DNA from: Rhyacophila brunnea
Lineage: Eukaryota > Arthropoda > Insecta > Trichoptera > Rhyacophilidae
Assembly (NCBI GenBank): GCA_022495005.1
Contig: JAGYXB010000797.1
Span: 1,364,001 to 1,428,000, forward strand
Reading direction: 5' to 3'
Length of the DNA stretch: 64,000 nucleotides
A program made the translations under genes and the position numbers. Below, piece by piece: positions 34,893 to 45,630 of this stretch. The notes below the pieces were generated by a model, which was not told the origin of the DNA, made no database searches, and saw nothing but the letters and a program-made list of their open reading frames with translations. Position 1 is the stretch's first letter. The number at the start of each line of letters is the position of its first letter.

Positions 34893-35743
34893 TTGTTTTT
34901 TATGCATTTTATTGATTGGAAACTTGATTGGGAGGAAAAAGGTGTTCCAATTAATGGAGATCACCTCAGTCACCTGCACTTTGCAGATGATATTGTTATA
35001 CTCTCACAAGACCCGAAAGACCTCCAAGGTAGAATGCAAGAACTCGCGGATGTCAGTCAAACGGTCGGTCTAAAGATAAATGTCTCAAAGACAAAAGTGA
35101 TGAGGAACTGTTTTTCGGACCCTGCGATTATCTGTATTTCTGGCACCCAACTCGAGCAAGTCAGCAGCTACGTCTATCTCGGACAGCAGGTGTCCATAGA
35201 CGGAAGCATGCACGATGAAATTGCTCGAAGAATAAAGCTGGGATGGAGTGCTTTCGGACGTCTGAATATTATCTTCAAGAGTGACCTACCATTATGTCTT
35301 AAGCGTAGGGTGTTCAACCAATGTGTGCTACCCGTGCTCACGTATGGCTGCGAGACATGGACCCTCAACACGAAAGATGTCCAAAGGCTAAGAGTCACAC
35401 AGCGAGGCATGGAGAGGTGCATGTTGGGCATCACGCGAAAGGACCGCAAGAGAAACGATGGGTTAGGAAGCAGACAAGAGTACGGGATGTAATAGACGTT
35501 GCCAAACAGCTGAAATGGAGATGGGCGGGGCACATTGCTCGCCGAAAGGACGGCCGCTGGACAAATGCCGTCATCCAATGGTACCCGAGGGGTACGAAAC
35601 GGCCACAGGGTCACCCTAAAAGCCGCTGGATTGACGAACTGGTAAAGTTCGGCGGAAATACGTGGCAGCGAATGACACAAGACCGAGAGAGTTGGAGAAA
35701 GCTTGGGGAGGCCTTCATCCAGCAGTGGATTGACCCCGGCTGA
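34893..35743 (+). pseudogene. non-LTR reverse transcriptase fragment, C-terminal half
   Basis: A LINE polymerase remnant truncated before motif A. It shows LHFADDIVILSQDP (catalytic block, FADD form), GLKINVSKTKVM (motif D region), VSSYVYLGQQVS, and the post-RT segment VLPVLTYGCETWTLNTKDVQR. After a frameshift near 35460 it continues as WRWAGHIARRKDGRW and ends WRKLGEAFIQQWI at the stop. The short TGATGATGATGA run directly after the stop is the kind of simple 3' tail found on many insect LINEs. The host enzyme would be an endonuclease/reverse transcriptase; this copy is dead because of truncation and the frameshift. Confidence 0.85.
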
Positions 35744-35798
35744 TGATGATGACATTTTTTCCATATTTACATAATATATTTTATTTATTTAAAAAATC

Positions 35799-36262
35799 GG
35801 TGTGTGTACTTATGTACGCGCGTTAGAAGTTATACTTCTATGGCGTAACAAAATAAAATAATCGCACACCGCTTTAGCCAAATTTCACACCAACCAAAAA
35901 TATTCAAACATTTAGAAAATAGTTTTCACATAAACTAAATATGTAATACCAAACAAAAGTAACGTACCCATCACAAAAAAATATTAAGCTTAGTTTTGAC
36001 AGCTTATCACATATAATAATAAATTCGCTGCCTAGGCAACGGCATAAACTATAATATACTGTATAATCGTCACGATTGCATTATCACACTGTGGCGTAAA
36101 GGCAGTGCGTTCGGCTGATAACTGAACAATCGTGGTTCGAATCCAATCGAGTGCGATTTTTTTCGTGTGAAAAAAAAAATTATGTGTTACATGTCACAAG
36201 CCAAAAATACACTCTGATCCGATTTTACAAACGCGCCTAAAGAAGTATAACTTCAAAAAGAT
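35799..36262 (+). mobile_element. tRNA-bearing repeat, family S2 (copy 1)
   Basis: About 460 bp bounded by GCGCGTTAGAAGTTATACTT on the left and AACGCGCCTAAAGAAGTATA plus ACTTC on the right, which are roughly inverted. A tRNA-like sequence sits in the middle (36084-36156). A second copy lies inverted at 61262-61850, and a remnant at about 58040-58105 within LRR copy D. It may be a SINE or a DNA element that carries a tRNA-like promoter. Confidence 0.6.
36084..36156 (+). tRNA. tRNA-like sequence in repeat S2 (GAT loop)
   Basis: The acceptor halves TCACACT/AGTGCGA pair at six of seven positions. Box A-like TGGCGTAAAGGC is present. The anticodon arm TTCGG-CTGATAA-CTGAA would expose GAT (an Ile-type anticodon) at 36116-36118. 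Box B is perfect (GGTTCGAATCC). The T-stem pairs at only three positions, so this is a repeat-borne relic rather than a working tRNA gene. Confidence 0.5.
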
Positions 36263-36433
36263 AAAACATTGTCGACTCTTGCTAATACTGTCTGATAAGT
36301 GATGTGATAAGAATGATAAGCTTGACACGGTTCTGACCCAGAACAATAATTATTGGTCATAGCTGCCATCACTACATATAAGTAATTGATGAGTGCATTA
36401 TAATATAAATTCATATTCTTTATTTAATATACT

Positions 36434-36720
36434 CAGGGCCGGCTTCGTCTTCCAAAATAATTAATAAAAATCAAACAAATTCATTTGCTTTTATGTAAAT
36501 TGAATATAAAATGTCAAATATAACAGATAACAATAAGTTTAAATTGTATCGATATAATATTAATACTATCTACCGAAGGCACTTGATGAAATTTGAATTT
36601 AAATTCTAATGCATTTAAGTTTTGTACTATTCCATTTGAGTCGTTTTTTGCGACCCGGGTTTCGCCTTTCGGCATCTTCAGGCCCTATGTGCACTCACCA
36701 AAAGGTAAACACACAATGAC
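36434..36720 (-). repeat. repeat carrying a hammerhead-like motif
   Basis: On the minus strand this reads from a GGTGAGTGCACATAG context through the hammerhead-like motif, then AATGGAATAGTACAAAACTT, to GGAAGACGAAGCCGGCCCTG. The same order is found at 24140-24362 (+) and in part at 38310-38420 (+). Confidence 0.6.
36649..36686 (-). ncRNA. hammerhead-ribozyme-like motif
   Basis: On the minus strand: CTGAAGA, then T, GCC-GAAA-GGC (helix II), GAAA, CCCGGG (very short helix III), TC and GC. All core positions CUGANGA, GAA and UH are present in order. One extra T between CTGAAGA and helix II departs from the textbook form. Hammerheads with minimal helix III are known from Penelope-like retroelements, so this is a plausible but untested ribozyme. 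Confidence 0.45.
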
Positions 36721-36773
36721 AACGAATATAGTAAAGTTAATCTAACTTAATATCTCTCTTCTTGGTCGTGCAC

Positions 36774-37234
36774 TCATGGCTGAGGATCGTGACCATATTT
36801 AAATTTCGCCATCCTTTGAGCGACCAAGACTTTCCTTCCTTCTCGATATTCCGCTTCTCTCAGGGCAGAATGGATGGTGCCCCCAGTCAGCTCTTTCACT
36901 TGGTCGCTCCATCGCGCAGACGCTCTTCCTCTGCTTCGCCTTCCCTGGAGGATACCCAAAACTACCAGTCTCTCCAGGTTGTCCGGTCCGCGCCTGACAA
37001 TATGTCCAAAAACTGCAGAATTCTTCTCAGACATATCGTCGAGAGCCGTTCCTTTATCTTCAGTCTCTGGATGATTGACTGGTTCGTCCTGTGATCCGTC
37101 CAAGAAATGCGAAACATTCGGCGCCAACACCACATCTCAAAGGCATCAATTGCCTTCCGTTCTCTTGCCTTCAGGGTCCACGACTCGACTCCGTATAGAA
37201 ATATTGAGAACACTAATGTTTGGACAAGCATCAT
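36774..37234 (-). pseudogene. LINE reverse transcriptase C-terminal fragment
   Basis: The minus strand reads MMLVQTLVFSIFLYGVESWT, then RKAIDAFEMWCWRRMFRISW, DHRTNQSI and, after a frameshift near 37000, GHIVRRGPDNLERLVVLGIL, QGRRSRGRASARWSDQVKEL and VAQRMAKFKYGHDPQP. This is the region after the polymerase domain in many insect non-LTR elements. The same tail, on the plus strand, recurs at 45081-45605. Confidence 0.85.
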
Positions 37235-37239
37235 TTTTA

Positions 37240-37629
37240 ACTTAATATACTTAACAAATTAATATAATAAAGTAAGTAAAAACTATATCACCTACCTACC
37301 TATTGAGTTAAGGATCACAAAAAAAATATTACAAACAAATTATTATGACTACCTAGTTGAAGTTTTTGTAAAAAAATACTAACTTATCAATAAAATAAAT
37401 ATTATAAGTACTAGATAAGCATAATATTATAATAAATCGTCAAAACCTAATCATAGATAAATAGTACTTATAAACAATAAAAATATTACAATCAAGAGTT
37501 GTTAAATCGTCCATTATTGGAAATATAATGGATTTAACCAATGATATATTATACCTATGAAGTTAGTCCTTAAAAAGTTATGAGTTAAATCATTAATATT
37601 CAATAATATTCTTACCTGATACCTATTTT
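37240..37629. other. non-coding stretch, no gene seen
   Basis: AT-rich sequence, partly repeated in inverted form near 38100-38230 (GACTACCTAGTTGAAG / ATTTGTTTGTAATATTTTTT contexts). No coding signal. Confidence 0.4.
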
Positions 37630-38100
37630 TACATCGTTTTTATTAGGTCGTATTCTTTTTTGTGCGGTGGTTGTTTATCCACTAAAAATCTTGCAATCGA
37701 TTTTTAACTAACTTCCCGACTAACTAGACATTTGAAACTTTTAGAATATATCAGAACACGGTGCCAATGCATTCTTTTAATACTTTAGCCATCTTTAAGT
37801 AGAATTTAATTCATTTTCAGTTAATTCTATTTTGTATGAAAAGTTATTTCGGAAGAAATCCGTAAAAAGTAAAACACTATTATTGGTTGATAGGGGTCTT
37901 GGGTCCTATCTACTAAATTATTAATATATAGGTGCGTTACTATGGAAATCAATATGAAATGTCAAAATGACATTTCAGTATTCTATATTTTTTCTTTATT
38001 TCTATCAAGTACAAAGTCAAGTCAAGTTTATATGATTCAACAGAAAATTTAAAAACGTTGTATACCTATAAAAAGTTCTTTTTATCTTGTAATTATTTTT
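37630..38100 (+). repeat. R1 interspersed repeat
   Basis: A full-length-like copy: CATCGTTTTTATTAGGTCGT, AACTTCCCGACTAACTAGAC, TTAATTCTATTTTGTATGAA, the palindrome GAAATGTCAAAATGACATTT, and the 3' end AAAGTTCTTTTTATCTTGTA. Confidence 0.78.
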
Positions 38101-38330
38101 ATACTAGTTTTTAAATGTAATAATTCCATTATTGATAAGTTACGGTTTTTTACAAAACACTTAACTTATCATAATTTGTTTGTAATATTTTTTATTGTGA
38201 TCCCTGACACAGTATGTAGGTAGGTAATAAAGTTTTAAACTACTTTATTGTATTAATTTGTTATAAAAGTTAAAATTAACTATATTCGTTTCGTTGTCAT
38301 TATGTGTTTACCTTTTGGTGAGTGCACATA

Positions 38331-38369
38331 GCGCCTGAAGATGCCGAAAGGCGAAACCGCAAGGTCGCA
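38331..38369 (+). ncRNA. hammerhead-ribozyme-like motif, best copy
   Basis: GCGC, CTGAAGA, T, GCC-GAAA-GGC, GAAA, CC-GCAA-GG, TC, GC. Helix II and a two-pair helix III (plus the A-U closing pair) can form, with predicted cleavage after GGTC. Helix I is supported by only GC/GC next to the core. The extra T after CTGAAGA is again present. Confidence 0.45.
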
Positions 38370-38439
38370 AAAAAAAAACTGACTGAAATGGAATAGTACA
38401 AAACTTAAATCCATTAGTACCTATCGATATATTTTTTTT

Positions 38440-39360
38440 AGTTATTCTAATTAAGTCGTTTTGTGCGACCCAGGTTTCGCCTTTAGGAACTTCAGACACT
38501 ATACACATTCGCGAATGGTAAATGCACTTTGTAAGAATGCCATCAAGTACTCACGGTCGACAGTATTAATTTTATAATAAGTTTGTTAAAATAAAAGTTA
38601 TTTTATGAACATAAAACATTGTCTTTTTGACATTTCTGGGATCCTAATAGACATAAGAAGCACGAGGGCTTAAGACTTTAATATTATGGTCATATAAAAA
38701 ATGTATTTTCAAAAAGGGGTGGCAGAATTAATGAAACACGGAAAAAATGTACAGAATTTTTATTTAATATAATATAAGATTAGTAAGTTTTACATTAAGT
38801 AAAAAAATAAACATTACAGAAAGGTTTTCATTATCTTCTTTTTTGTCCTGTGTATTTTTGTCAGTCTGGCTCTTCCGCTTCTTAGTAAATTATTGAATAT
38901 CACCACCCATCATATTATATAGGATTCCGATATTATACCCTGTTTCTGATCCATCACAAGTTTCGTACATCACATCACAACAAAATTACAAAGTTGTCAG
39001 TTGATTTTTGAGCATTCCAATAACGATCCATCAATAATGAATGGTTTCTAAATGTATTGTCGTGGAAGACAGAATATTCTTCGTTAATCTTCGCTTTCTA
39101 TGTGGAACATATGGATACCACACGAAGCCTTCATGGATCTATGTCAGTATTGAATAATTTATCAAAAATCTGGTAGTCCTTAAGTTATGTCAGGTCAGGT
39201 TAAGACTCTTTTAAGGTACTTTTAATAGAAAGCTTTCGCCTTAGACATGACAAGAGAGTGTAGTGTCAGTTCTCTATTCACTCCATTCTTCCAGTATCCG
39301 CTATAGGCATGTACTTCACACTATCTTGAATGGCTACCGTAAAGCAATACCGTCAGATTG
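38440..39360. repeat. inner end of the inverted duplication, B arm
   Basis: Pairs in inverted orientation with 23060-24215. Shared blocks include TATTGAATATCACCACCCAT, ATCCATCAATAATGAATGG and GGCATGTACTTCACA. Numerous small changes show the copies are old. Confidence 0.75.
38464..38498 (-). ncRNA. hammerhead-ribozyme-like motif, degenerate
   Basis: On the minus strand: CTGAAGT, TCCTAAAGGC, GAAA, CCTGGG, TC. The G-A of CUGANGA has become G-T, so it should be inactive. It faces the motif at 38331-38369 about 95 bp away. Confidence 0.35.
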
Positions 39361-41324
39361 AATAGAAGGCCAGCCACAAGAAGTTGTTAGCTACAGTTGG
39401 TTGAAAGCTGATCCTGCTATTTACCACACAGATAAAGATATTTCTTTTACAACGTGTCTTCATCCTTTCTATGTAATTGTATCCTTAAGTATGGGAATAT
39501 ATAGTTTATAATAACCTGTCAATCCTTGGAATTAACTTATGCTGTTGATGATGTTGATGGGTTTGTTATCTTTGGCCATATCTGTTCCTTAGGTGGAGCA
39601 TATCGCCACCACGTGGCGCCTCCTAGCGTGCTTTTTATTGACCATATAAAATATTATAGATGTCCCAATGACTGAATCAATTTTTTAAATATAATAATGT
39701 ATTCATGTGCTTACATACATATATACTCAAATAAGGTAAGTATGTCATAATATTATTAAAATCAATTTAAAAATTATTTATTTACATATTGTAGTCAACA
39801 TTGCAGATTACAAAGCCAATACGTTCACGATATAAGTTGGAAAACAATGAAATATATTAACGGCCCACATTCTCAGCGTACGTCAAAATGGAGCTTTTAT
39901 GCTATTTTCAAAGCATGAGCCTGGACATTCCTTAAACGTTGTAGATAATCTATTTACATAATTTTAAAGCCTTATTATCCTTTATATTTATTTTAACCAT
40001 TTGATGACTGCATAAAGTATTTTTATTGCATAAAATAGTATTCTTTTAAACCTCTCGCTCTAACGTTTTAGCATATAGTCATATTTCAGTACGTCCATGT
40101 GAAGTGGTGTTAACATTTTTTATATTTATTAATTTTTAAAAGCATTTCTAAAACCATTAGTAAAATTTATGCCGACATTATTATAGTGAAATATTTACAA
40201 TAAAAAATATAATGATATTACGAATAATGTTTGCTTTATAATAATTATTAACCTGAGAATAACGTAGTATTTTTTTGAAATACACCATTTCTATTGGCAT
40301 TTCTCAGTGGCTAAGCTACAACATACGGCCGTAGCCATAAATCGACAAACGATAAATGAATTAGGGAGTAAGATCATGTTAACGCGCGTGTTTGAACATT
40401 TACCTAACTGATTTTTTTTAACGGTACATGTTCAAACACGCGCGTTACCACAATCTGGTTGAGCTGTACGCCGTTATTGCCCGCCTAATTGACATAATCA
40501 ATGGCAGGTTAATTCTGCATCTACACATACTTATGTTTGCAATTTCTAGGATAATTATTTATGAATATCGATTATGTATAATATAATATTTAAAGCGACT
40601 GAAACAGAACTATAAGTAATAAAAATTATGAGAAATATAAATATTAAAAATAATATTCCTTGCAAGTCTGCTAGTTGCAATTTAGATCATTATACAATTT
40701 TAATTTCCAATTTATACATTATTTTTTTCACAAAAAACATATTGTCAACATTACAAATTATTAGACGTTTATAGCATGACATTTAGTTGAAGAAGAACAG
40801 ATACATAATTATTATAGTTAAAATAAAAATGCATATCAAAAAAAAATCTTATAAAAGAAAAACAGAACGTTTTATTGTTATTTACAATAAAATCTCCTTG
40901 TCTAAATAACAAATTATTAGATTTTTATAGCATGACATTTAGTTGAAAAAGAACAGATAAATATAATTATAAGAACAATGCAAATCAAAAAATAATCTTA
41001 TAAAAGAAAAACAGAACGCACGAAATTCAAATTAACCCCGAGCTTCCAAGAATGCCCGCATGAGCGTGACATATTATCTCGTATTTGAAATAAAAACACA
41101 AATTTGACGTTTACATAATGAAGGCTGCCTGGTTTTGTTCAGTATTTTAAGAGAAAATAATAATTAATAATAAAAACAAAACTCGTTACTTCCCTGAATT
41201 AAATTTGTTGTGTCACTTATATAGAAATCCATATTATTTATTTAATCAAACTTGTAGACAAATCTAAATTCGAGACGTATAACAAATATTACCCTCACAA
41301 GAGAGATTTGATAATAATAAAAAT
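39361..41324. other. non-coding stretch with small duplications
   Basis: No gene. It holds a 20-bp perfect hairpin (40380-40447), a direct duplication of about 110 bp (about 40755-40870 and 40909-41018; shared TATAGCATGACATTTAGTTG), and at 41010-41150 a block (GAGCTTCCAAGAATG...) matching 22186-22290 inverted. Confidence 0.5.
40380..40447. repeat. 20-bp perfect inverted repeat (hairpin)
   Basis: TAACGCGCGTGTTTGAACAT is followed 28 bases later by its exact reverse complement. The arms are GC-rich in AT-rich DNA. Confidence 0.9.
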
Positions 41325-41785
41325 ACAAGATAAAAAGAACTTTTTATATACCACGTTTTTAAATTTTCTGTTGAATCATATAAACTTGACAAGTCTATGT
41401 AGTAATAAAAACTTTTTATTGTACTTGATAGAAATACTGAATAAATACAGAAATGTCATGTTAACATTTCATATTAATTTCCATAGTAACGCATGTATAT
41501 ATTAATAATTTAGTTGCTAGGACCCACTTAGCAACCAATAATAGTGAGTAGTAAATATTACTTTTAACGATTTCTTTCCGAAACATACAAAACAGAATTA
41601 ACTGAAAATTAATTCAATTCTGCTTAAATATTGCCAAAAGTATTAAAAGAATGCATTTTCGTCGTGTTCCGATATATTCTAAAAGTTTCAAATGTCTAGC
41701 TAGTCGGGAAGTTAGTTAACTGCACAAGAAAAAATCTGTATCGGACAAACAAGAATACGAGCTAATAAAAACGTGGTAATAAAAA
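41325..41785 (-). repeat. R1 interspersed repeat
   Basis: In inverted orientation to the copies at 28846 and 37630, with TAGGACCCACTTAGCAACCA, ACAGAATTAACTGAAAATTA, CTAGCTAGTCGGGAAGTTAG and the end ACGTGGTAATAAAAA. Confidence 0.75.
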
Positions 41786-41983
41786 TAAAAACATACTTAA
41801 GTACAATAGTATATAAGGAAAAATAAAATTTCGACACAAAATACAGCACGTCGCCTAAAATGTCTACATATATTATAACATTTAACATACTTTTACAATT
41901 ATCAATCAGAAATATTAATTAGGCACAAATTGTTGAGAGAATTTGTCAGTAAAAGTTTAAATCTTTAAAATTGAATTCATTAT

Positions 41984-43558
41984 TAGGGCCCGGATTTATA
42001 TGGTGGTGCATGTTTTGGTAGAGTGTGTGCACAGCTATGAGAGTTGCACAGAAATCTGTTTTGAAAGACACAGAATCCAGAAATAAAATTGTATTGTGCA
42101 TATAAATGCATATTTGAGACGTTAGAGCATATTTTGACATTAGTGCACACTTCATAAATAAGTGCTTATTTTAGAGCTTTTGAATTTATAATTTAATTTT
42201 TTTTAAATTATTTTATCGAAATATAACTAAGTTAGGAATAGGGAATCCAATCCCGAGCCAAAATTCTGATCCCGGGATTTCGGGATTACAATTTGACAAT
42301 CCCGGGATTGGCATTTTTTCCATTGTTAATATAAACAAATTATATTTACAAATATCATTGATAAAATCGATCAAAGTATAATTTACTTATACAATTTAAG
42401 ACATTTATTGTTAATATTGTATACGTTCAATCTTGGAAATACACAAGTTTAACGGAGTAAATAATACTGTAATTTAAATAATAATGTGAATTTAATAGGA
42501 GATTGCTGTTTCTGATAGTAAAGACTTAATGAATGGATTAGCGAGATTTAAAATATTAAAGCAAATAATCATGGCGTATTTATGGCCTTTCCGCTTCATA
42601 AATCTAATTAGTCAGACAAATATGAAACTGCCGTAAAACGTATGATATACTTTGTTAAAAGTGCAAGGCATTGTTTTTTCCAATCTTTCCATTTTTAATA
42701 ATTCACGTGAAAAAATAAAAGGAATCGGCAACCTACACATGGGTATAAATCAAACTTCATTCAAACTCAGTTTATTTATAATGTAGCTATTTTTCATTAC
42801 AAGTATGTTTTCTGTTATATTTCGCTTTTATTTTATTTTCCATAAAAATTGATAAAAAAAATCAATCCCGAAATCTCGGGATTATGTTTATCAATCCCGG
42901 GATTCATAGGTATCGAAAATAGCTCGGGATTGGAATCCCTAGTTAGGAATGTAGATAGTATATGCACTTGCCTTTTTAATGCCATCTCCGAGCTGTGGAT
43001 TTATCAGAAAAAGTGAAGTCAACTCGGGCACTTTTATTATTAAAGTTTGCCCAATCACCTCTGTGGACGTTAAGAGGTCGTTTTCCGCAAATAAGCAAAA
43101 TACTGACAGATACATATGCGGAAAAATTTAATGCCAGAGCAATATTGAAAAAAATATTGTAATTTATTTTTCGGCCAAAAACAGAAAATTGTAAATATTT
43201 AGGAATGTGGAGGAAAGTGTGTTGTTTTTGTTTTTTAAGTTATGTTTGGTTTACATTGCATTTATTATTCAATTATTTGTACTTGTGAAAAAATTATTTT
43301 GAAAATTGTAATTGATTAACTTTATTATCATAGTTTGTGTTTTTTGTTCTGCTATCGTATTATGTTGAAAAATTATTAACTAGTTATTCTATTTTTTATC
43401 AGTAATATTGGGTAAAGTGGATATTTACAATTTTTTCTCACAAAAAAGTAAATTTTTAACTGCATATTTCTTCGGCTTTAGTGCATATTTTATTGATTTT
43501 AAGTGCACACGTGCATGCATATAATCATGTTTTTTGTTGCGTATAAATCCGCTCCCTA
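41984..43558. mobile_element. hAT-type element, non-autonomous, hosting a MITE
   Basis: The left end is TAGGGCCCGGATTTATA and the right end, reverse complemented, TAGGGAGCGGATTTATA. A perfect 8-bp target duplication TTCATTAT is present (41976-41983, 43559-43566). Removing the nested element (42239-42941) leaves about 870 bp. The interior around 42990-43200 looks faintly coding (short, interrupted), but no transposase motif is visible. Confidence 0.85.
42239..42941. mobile_element. CCCGGGATT-family MITE, complete
   Basis: The ends are TAGGGAATCCAATCCCGAG and, reverse complemented, TAGGGATTCCAATCCCGAG. A perfect 8-bp target duplication GTTAGGAA is present (42231-42238, 42942-42949). Several CCCGGGATT or AATCCCGGG words lie within 100 bp of each end. 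It is 703 bp without an ORF. Confidence 0.9.
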
Positions 43559-43566
43559 TTCATTAT

Positions 43567-45079
43567 AAGTCATTTAATAATAAAATAGTCATTTAATATT
43601 AAATGTGTATGAATTATTATACTTTTGAACCGTTTACATAAAGATTTACTATTCACTTAGTACCTAGGTATTTACTATGTTGTATAGGGACAACATATTT
43701 ACACAATTTTTTAACTCAGACAATACAAAATAATATATAAAATGAATTATTGAAAAATATAAGGCATTGTTGGTAAATAAATGATTATAATAATGATATA
43801 ATATATTATAAATTAGTATGTGCAAATACAATGAAATGGTCAACAAAAAAATTGCCATTTAAAGACGTGATATCGCTAGAGTAAAATAGATTTTTAAGCA
43901 ATACAAACATTTATTAAAATAACATAAAAACACATTTGCTAGTAAGAACACTGAAACGAGTCTACTGATTCAGTTACGGTTAAGGTGGTAAAATTTGATA
44001 TAAATAAAAAGGATTTCAAGTTAAACACATTTATATTTTTTATAAAAATCGATGTTTTTTAAAATAGATATAAAAAATATTAAAACTATGAATTAGTCAA
44101 AAATCTCTTAGGCGATGCTTAGAAAACTTAATAAACTAAATTTTAATAATAAATATGACTATAAAATATATGTAATAATAACATGTGGTCCGATTCAACA
44201 AATTCACATTTTATTACATTTTTTACAATTGTAAGTTTATCTTTGACTTAAAATAAAAAAAAATTTATAATGTTTTCAGATACATATTTATTAATTAATA
44301 TAGTTGAAATTGTAAATTATAAAAAAAAATCTCAAATTACAAGCTTCTTATTTTTCCGCTAGGTGCCTCTTTAAAAACGTCTCAGTACAGGCTTCACCTT
44401 AAGTTGACTATATTTTAAGAATTTTTAATACAGTGTCCATCTATATTTATCATTTATCACTACGAAAGCAGATATAGTGTCATTATAGTATGTTCATTAT
44501 TTTGGAGACTACTAATGGAACAGATTTTTGCTTATTATAATTAATTATCAATGACACAGGACCACTGCGAGGAGTACAACCACCTACGTGCGAAAATATA
44601 ATTCCTATAATATTGTACAAATAAAAAAAATCTTCCTAATTTATTAATTATACAATATGTGAGCTTAAAGCCGGCTCTACACTCTCAGATATTTTACTTC
44701 CGTATATCTGCTTTAAATGAGATTGCTCGGAGATATAATAAATTAGATTTATAATTAATTACCAGATATCCATATCATCTGACCTCTGTGCAACTTCAGT
44801 CGCAGTAAAATATCTGAAGTACGAGTATAACGGAATAGGAATAAACATTTCAACATTTGCAAGCAATAATAATGTAGTAGACTATAATAATTCAAATTTT
44901 TAATTATGTTTAGATAAATAATATATTATATTATATGGGCACTTATTTAAGTTTATAAAATACGTAGATAATAAAAACCGCAGGAATACAAGGGAAAGAC
45001 AAAAACTGGCTATGTGGGTAAATTAGAAATATAACCATATCATATATATATATGTATATTATATATTTATATAGAATTA
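43567..45079. other. inverted-duplication arm B, no gene seen
   Basis: Matches 19.57-22.8 kb in inverted orientation, piecewise, for example 43800-43990 with 21420-21500 and 44400-44800 with 20990-21300. No coding signal. Confidence 0.6.
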
Positions 45080-45630
45080 TTGTCGAGAGCCGTTCTTTTA
45101 TCTTCAGTCTCTGGATGATGTCAGGCGCGGACCGGACAACCTGGAGAGACTGGTAGTTTTGGGTGCCCTCCAGGAGCCTTATGTTGTATCTTGCGAGTTG
45201 AAGTCGCCCGATCGACATGACGTCATATCACATCATTGTGACGTACTACCGGAGTGATAATAGCATTCGAGAAATTAACGCTACTCAAATACTGGCGTTA
45301 TTCATTGTCCCCATACACAAATAGGTGTTTCAGCATAATAATATATATGGTGAGCCATGTGCTTGGGCGGCTCGCCTCGATGCGTCTATTGAGCTTATAT
45401 CACAATTACGTCATGTCATCGGGTGACTTCATGTCACAAGTTATAACATAGGGCACCTGGGAAGGCAAAGCAGAGGAAGAGCGTCTGCGCGCTGGAGCGA
45501 CCAAGTGAAAGAGCAGACTGGGAGCAAGATCGAGAAGAATCGAAAGTCTTGGTCGCTCAAAGGATGGCGAAATTCAAATGTGGTCACGATCCTCAGCCAT
45601 GAGTGCACGACCAGAAAAAGAAGAATTTGG
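45080..45630 (+). pseudogene. LINE tail fragment split by a MITE
   Basis: Plus-strand copy of the LINE tail at 36774-37234. The left piece 45110-45172 (GACAACCTGGAGAGACTGGT) and right piece 45455-45605 (GAAGGCAAAGCAGAGGAAGA; GGCGAAATTCAAATGTGGTC) would join directly without the element at 45176-45450. The fragment sits at the same spot in the 3' flank of LRR copy B as the Helitron in copy A. Confidence 0.75.
45176..45450. mobile_element. MITE with about 50-bp inverted ends inside a LINE fragment
   Basis: The left CTTATGTTGTATCTTG, with GTTGAAGTCGCCCGAT and GACATGACGT, is mirrored by the right CATGTCATCGGGTGACTTCA, with CAAGTTATAACATAGG. The ends are imperfect. The flanking CCTCCAGG and CACCTGGG may be a diverged target duplication, but that is not secure. 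Confidence 0.65.

Noticed and set aside
35174..35764. 196-codon frame on the minus strand
   Set aside because: It is the antisense shadow of the reverse transcriptase remnant on the plus strand, whose motifs are clear.
36084..36156. A functional tRNA-Ile(GAT) gene
   Set aside because: The T-stem is poor, and the same sequence is part of a dispersed repeat (S2), so it is listed as tRNA-like only.
40380..40447. A bacterial-type terminator
   Set aside because: There is a stem but no adjacent U-tract in a meaningful position, and the DNA is clearly eukaryotic.
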